Part shown: positions 21,034-23,517 of the stretch, in pieces
Layout of the letters: every line of letters begins with the position of its first letter
Numbering within the stretch: position 1 is the stretch's first letter
NCBI GenBank assembly: GCA_031548645.1
Contig: JAVBQX010000304.1
Coordinates: 1 to 23,517 of the forward strand
Source of the DNA: WRMR01 sp031548645
GTDB taxonomy: Bacteria; Planctomycetota; Planctomycetia; Pirellulales; Thermoguttaceae
DNA length: 23,517 nucleotides
Direction of reading: 5' to 3'
Program-made: the position numbers and the translations under genes
The notes under the pieces: model-generated
What the model was told of the DNA's origin: nothing
The model's input: the letters and a program-made list of their open reading frames with translations, nothing else
Database searches by the model: none

Positions 21034-22398
21034 TCAAAACGCGACGCCTTCGCCGGGGATGGCGTAGGGGTAGCGGCCGTTGGCATCACGCTTCACGGGG
21101 GCTTCGCTTTCAAAAGTCAGCGTGTCGATGTCGGGGCACAGCGACAGGTCCGACGCGACAATCTGGTCCCACGTGACGATCTGGCCCGAATTCAGCGCCG
21201 CGCGACCGAGCAGCGAAGCGAAATTGGCCTCGGCGGCGCGGTGTCCTTCGTTGTAGGGCTTGTCATTGCAGATCGCGTCGAAGAACAGGTCCATTTCCAC
21301 CTGGTAGGGATTCGGCTCCTGACCGGGAAAGGCCCAGATCAAACTCTCGTTCCGCATCGTCTGGTCGGAATACAACCGCGTTTTCGCCTGGCCGAGATTG
21401 TCCATCAACACCGCCGCGCCTTTCGTGCCGTGCGCGAAATCGCTGTACATGGCGAAGCAGTTGTTGCGGTATCGTCCGTGCGAAGTCAGGTGCGTGCCGT
21501 CGGCGAACTGGTATTCGTGATAATACGTGTCGTAGGCCTGGCCCTGCAAATCGGGGACGCTGCGGCCGCCCATCGCGATGCAGGACACGGGCCACGCCCC
21601 TTTGGCCCAGCAGGCGGTGTCGACATTGTGGATGCAATAGTCGATGAAAATATTGCCGCCGGCCCAATCGAAACCGTGAAAATGGCGCACCTGGTATTCG
21701 ATTTCGTTTTCGTCCGGCCGCGGCGAGGGGGGCAGGTAGAACGGGCCGTGCATGCGGAAGCCCCGCAGGTGAATCACGTCGCCGATGGCCCCGTCGTGAA
21801 TGCGGGCGACGGCTTCCTCACGCGCCTTGCAGTGCCGCCACATGAGACCGCAGGCGATTTTGAGATTTTTCTCGTCGGCCAGCTTGGCCGCGGCCTGAAT
21901 GCGTCGCGTACCCGGCGAATCGGTGGCGAAGGGTTTTTCCATGAAAACGTGCAGCCCCTTGCCGATGGCGTATTCGACGTGCGTCGGCCGGAAGCCGGGG
22001 CAGGTGGCAAGCAAAACGGCGTCCCCCTTGTCGAGGCAGTCAATCGCCTTTTTGTAGGCGTCGAATCCGGAAAAACGCCGTTCCTTCGGGAGATCGACCC
22101 GGCCGGGAACGTTTGCGAATTGCTGTTCCAACGCGTCGGCGCTCGAAGTCATGCGGTCTTCGAACACGTCGGCGATGGCCGTCAGCGAAACCGGGGAGGC
22201 GGTCGAAAGGGCGTTGATGGCCGCTCCGCGACCGCGACCGCCCGACCCGACGAGCGCGATTTTGACCGTGTTCCGCTCCGAGGCGTGAACATGTAGCGGC
22301 GCCAAGGCCGCCGCTCCGACGACGAGACCGCCGGCCTTCAAAAAATTCCGGCGTGAGGTTGCAGACAAACGTGACGACGGGGAAATCGGTTCGGACAT
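21034..22398 (-). CDS. Gfo/Idh/MocA-family oxidoreductase with twin-arginine signal (second copy)
   Basis: 454 residues. A TAT signal (SRRNFLKAGG, 15-24, then hydrophobic to about 40) precedes the NAD(P)-binding motif VKIALVGSGGRGRGAA (45-60). EKPFATDSPGTRR (154-166) is the family's EKP motif, and HNVDTACWAKG lies in the C-terminal domain. It is clearly a paralogue type of the first oxidoreductase, not a recent duplicate. It is probably exported folded, acting on a sugar or inositol-like substrate that I cannot name. ATG 22398 is chosen because GGGAG lies about 8 bases upstream and the TAT signal follows; an in-frame ATG at 22509 lies upstream of the promoter. The promoter at 22450-22479 and terminator at 20882-20922 frame it as a single-gene unit. 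Confidence 0.94.
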   Translation of the reverse strand: MSEPISPSSRLSATSRRNFLKAGGLVVGAAALAPLHVHASERNTVKIALVGSGGRGRGAAINALSTASPVSLTAIADVFEDRMTSSADALEQQFANVPGRVDLPKERRFSGFDAYKKAIDCLDKGDAVLLATCPGFRPTHVEYAIGKGLHVFMEKPFATDSPGTRRIQAAAKLADEKNLKIACGLMWRHCKAREEAVARIHDGAIGDVIHLRGFRMHGPFYLPPSPRPDENEIEYQVRHFHGFDWAGGNIFIDYCIHNVDTACWAKGAWPVSCIAMGGRSVPDLQGQAYDTYYHEYQFADGTHLTSHGRYRNNCFAMYSDFAHGTKGAAVLMDNLGQAKTRLYSDQTMRNESLIWAFPGQEPNPYQVEMDLFFDAICNDKPYNEGHRAAEANFASLLGRAALNSGQIVTWDQIVASDLSLCPDIDTLTFESEAPVKRDANGRYPYAIPGEGVAF

Positions 22399-22449
22399 GA
22401 TGGCGGCTCCCGGTTTGAGAAAATGTGATGGAAATTCGTACTCGCTTCG

Positions 22450-22479
22450 ATTATACCGCAAGCCCGAATCCGGGGTCAA
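22450..22479 (-). promoter_or_regulatory. Strong sigma70-like promoter of the second oxidoreductase gene
   Basis: On the minus strand TTGACC (22479-22474), an 18-base spacer and TATAAT (22455-22450). It gives a leader of about 45 bases. Element D ends 28 bases upstream of the -35 box. Confidence 0.75.
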
Positions 22480-22506
22480 GCATCTTTCCGCCGAAAAAGC
22501 CAACCC

Positions 22507-22700
22507 CAAGAAATGACAGCCGGGAACGCAGAGAGCCGAAGGCGAACGGAGTGACCGGTGTGGGGCGTGCCCGTTTGTGTAAGCGTATTTCGTGTTTTCG
22601 GTTTTGCCGTTCGAAATCTGTCGAGAATCGACGTGCTTTCTGTCTTGCGGCTCCTCGCTCCGGTCACTCCGCTGCGCTGCGTTCCCGGCTGCTGTTCTTG
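22507..22700. repeat. Inverted-repeat element D (core type 2)
   Basis: Left end CAAGAAATGACAGCCGGGAA starts at 22507; the right end reads CTGCGTTCCCGGCTGCTGTT followed by CTTG at 22700. Inner GGAGTGACCGG and CCGGTCACTCC form the inner arms. The core matches element C in reverse with several small indels. It lies between the oxidoreductase promoter and the end of proB. Confidence 0.88.
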
Positions 22701-22754
22701 CTCATCATTTTCAGGCGAAAGTCTAAAGAAAAAACGCGATTTCCATCAAGAATT

Positions 22755-22790
22755 ATATCACCCCGCGCTGACGCTTGGGGCTGGTGATAT
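22755..22790. repeat. Short hairpin repeat, CGCTGACGCTT family, with extended stem
   Basis: ATATCACC (22755-22762) and GGTGATAT (22783-22790) close a hairpin around CCCGCGCTGACGCTTGGGGC. The inner 29 bases equal the reverse complement of 20811-20839. It starts just after the proB stop codon in the transcribed direction and may act as its 3' end structure. Confidence 0.75.
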
Positions 22791-22802
22791 TTTGGAAACG
22801 CT

Positions 22803-23517
22803 TTATGCGTCGACGAGTTGGATGTTGTCGCTGTGTACGATTTCCTTGTAGGGGCAGCGGTCGAGTACGGCACGGATTTCGTTGGTTTTTTTGCCTTGGA
22901 TGAGCAATACGTCCTTCATGGAATAGTTGCTCAGGCCGCGAGCGATTTCGTGGCCCTGCTTATCGACGATGGAAACGATATCCCCCTTGTTGAAGGCCCC
23001 CTCACAGTTGAGGACGCCGATGGGGAGCAGGCTTTTGTTCTTCGTGCAGAGGGCCGAAGCGGCGCCGTCGTCGACGATGATCGAGCCTTTCGTCTGGCCC
23101 GCGTAACCGATCCAGCGTTTTCGGGCCGTGACCATGCCCTCGGCGCCGGGAAAGAGCGTGCCGATTTCCTCGCCGTTGAAAATGTCGGTCAGGGTACCCG
23201 GTCTTTCGCCGTTGGCGATGATGACGCTCCCGCCGGAGTTGGTCGTCATGCGGGCGGCCCACAATTTGCTGGACATGCCGCCCTTGCTTCGCGTCGATTT
23301 CTTTTCCGCGACCATTTGCATGAGGGCCGGCGACCATTTTTCGACGAGCGGGATGAGCTTCGAGCTTTTCAAGGCCGGGTCGCCGTCGTACAGCCCGTCG
23401 ACGTCGGTCAGCAGGACCAGCAGCGGCCGTTCGAACAGGTTGGCCACCAGCGACGCGAGCCGGTCGTTGTCGCCGAAGGTCGAGTGCAGTTCCTTGACGC
23501 TGACGGTGTCGTTTTCG
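22803..23517 (-). CDS. proB: Glutamate 5-kinase, C-terminal part (cut by the window end)
   Basis: The reading frame is open from 22803 to the window edge and gives about 237 residues of ProB. The upstream edge translates as ENDTVSVKELHSTFGDNDRLASLVANLF, the conserved glutamate/ATP-binding region. LLTDVDGLYDGDP, RSKGGMSSKLWAA (the GGMxxK loop) and the kinase end follow. The last 100 residues form a PUA domain (KRWIGYAGQTKGSIIVDDGA to EIRAVLDRCPYKEIVHSDN). The enzyme phosphorylates glutamate to glutamyl 5-phosphate, the first step of proline synthesis, and is usually feedback-inhibited by proline. No proA gene follows; a hairpin repeat and element D do. The N-terminal third lies outside the window. 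Confidence 0.96.
   Translation of the reverse strand, partial: ENDTVSVKELHSTFGDNDRLASLVANLFERPLLVLLTDVDGLYDGDPALKSSKLIPLVEKWSPALMQMVAEKKSTRSKGGMSSKLWAARMTTNSGGSVIIANGERPGTLTDIFNGEEIGTLFPGAEGMVTARKRWIGYAGQTKGSIIVDDGAASALCTKNKSLLPIGVLNCEGAFNKGDIVSIVDKQGHEIARGLSNYSMKDVLLIQGKKTNEIRAVLDRCPYKEIVHSDNIQLVDA

Noticed and set aside
1..23517. tRNA, rRNA, CRISPR array or riboswitch
   Set aside because: I looked in every gap for cloverleaf ends, regular spacer-repeat units and known leader motifs and found none that I could support by eye.

Overview
The window looks like chromosomal DNA of a planctomycete (Planctomycetota). Direct signs are a prepilin-type N-terminal protein with the DUF1559 layout, two twin-arginine-exported Gfo/Idh/MocA oxidoreductases, a DUF1080 (3-keto-disaccharide hydrolase) protein, many short hairpin repeats just after genes, and frequent weak or absent Shine-Dalgarno sites. 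Genus cannot be called from sequence alone. I saw no rRNA, tRNA, CRISPR array or phage module. Gene order, tandem strand blocks and fairly uniform base composition suggest resident chromosome carrying small mobile repeats. || Layout. (1) 73-5613, minus strand: an M42 aminopeptidase, then a small REP-associated tyrosine transposase (RAYT, HUH/Y1 type) flanked by two near-identical inverted-repeat elements, then a PAPS-type sulfotransferase, and a GT2 glycosyltransferase followed closely by a degenerate enolase-superfamily protein. (2) 5799-6982: a HIT-family nucleotide hydrolase (plus) converging on a PAS-AraC regulator (minus). (3) 7155-12430, plus strand, divergent from the AraC gene: lipoprotein, DUF1559 protein, TAT oxidoreductase, DUF1080 protein and a URO-D/MtaA-like protein. 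This looks like a carbohydrate or small-molecule utilisation locus, possibly under the AraC regulator. (4) 12441-16627, minus: a SulP anion transporter with STAS domain and an orphan methyl-accepting chemotaxis protein. (5) 17055-19597: a 58-residue membrane protein and a small lipoprotein converging on a shared bidirectional terminator, then a DgkA-type lipid kinase and an OmpA-like lipoprotein. (6) 19685-23517, minus: a secreted protein of unknown function, a second TAT oxidoreductase with an excellent sigma70-like promoter and a clear intrinsic terminator, and the C-terminal part of glutamate 5-kinase (ProB), cut by the window edge. || The most interesting structure is a dispersed repeat system. 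Four elements of about 165-200 bp (3651-3848, 4381-4545, 18337-18520, 22507-22700) share long inverted arms with the ends ACAGCAGCCGGGAACG / CGTTCCCGGCTGCTGT and the inner motif GGAGTGACCGG, yet carry two unrelated cores. The first two share one core and directly flank the RAYT gene. The other two share a different core and lie far away in opposite orientations. This resembles a RAYT with its REP/MITE-like substrates, with modular arms and cores. Two further short hairpin families occur mainly just after stop codons.
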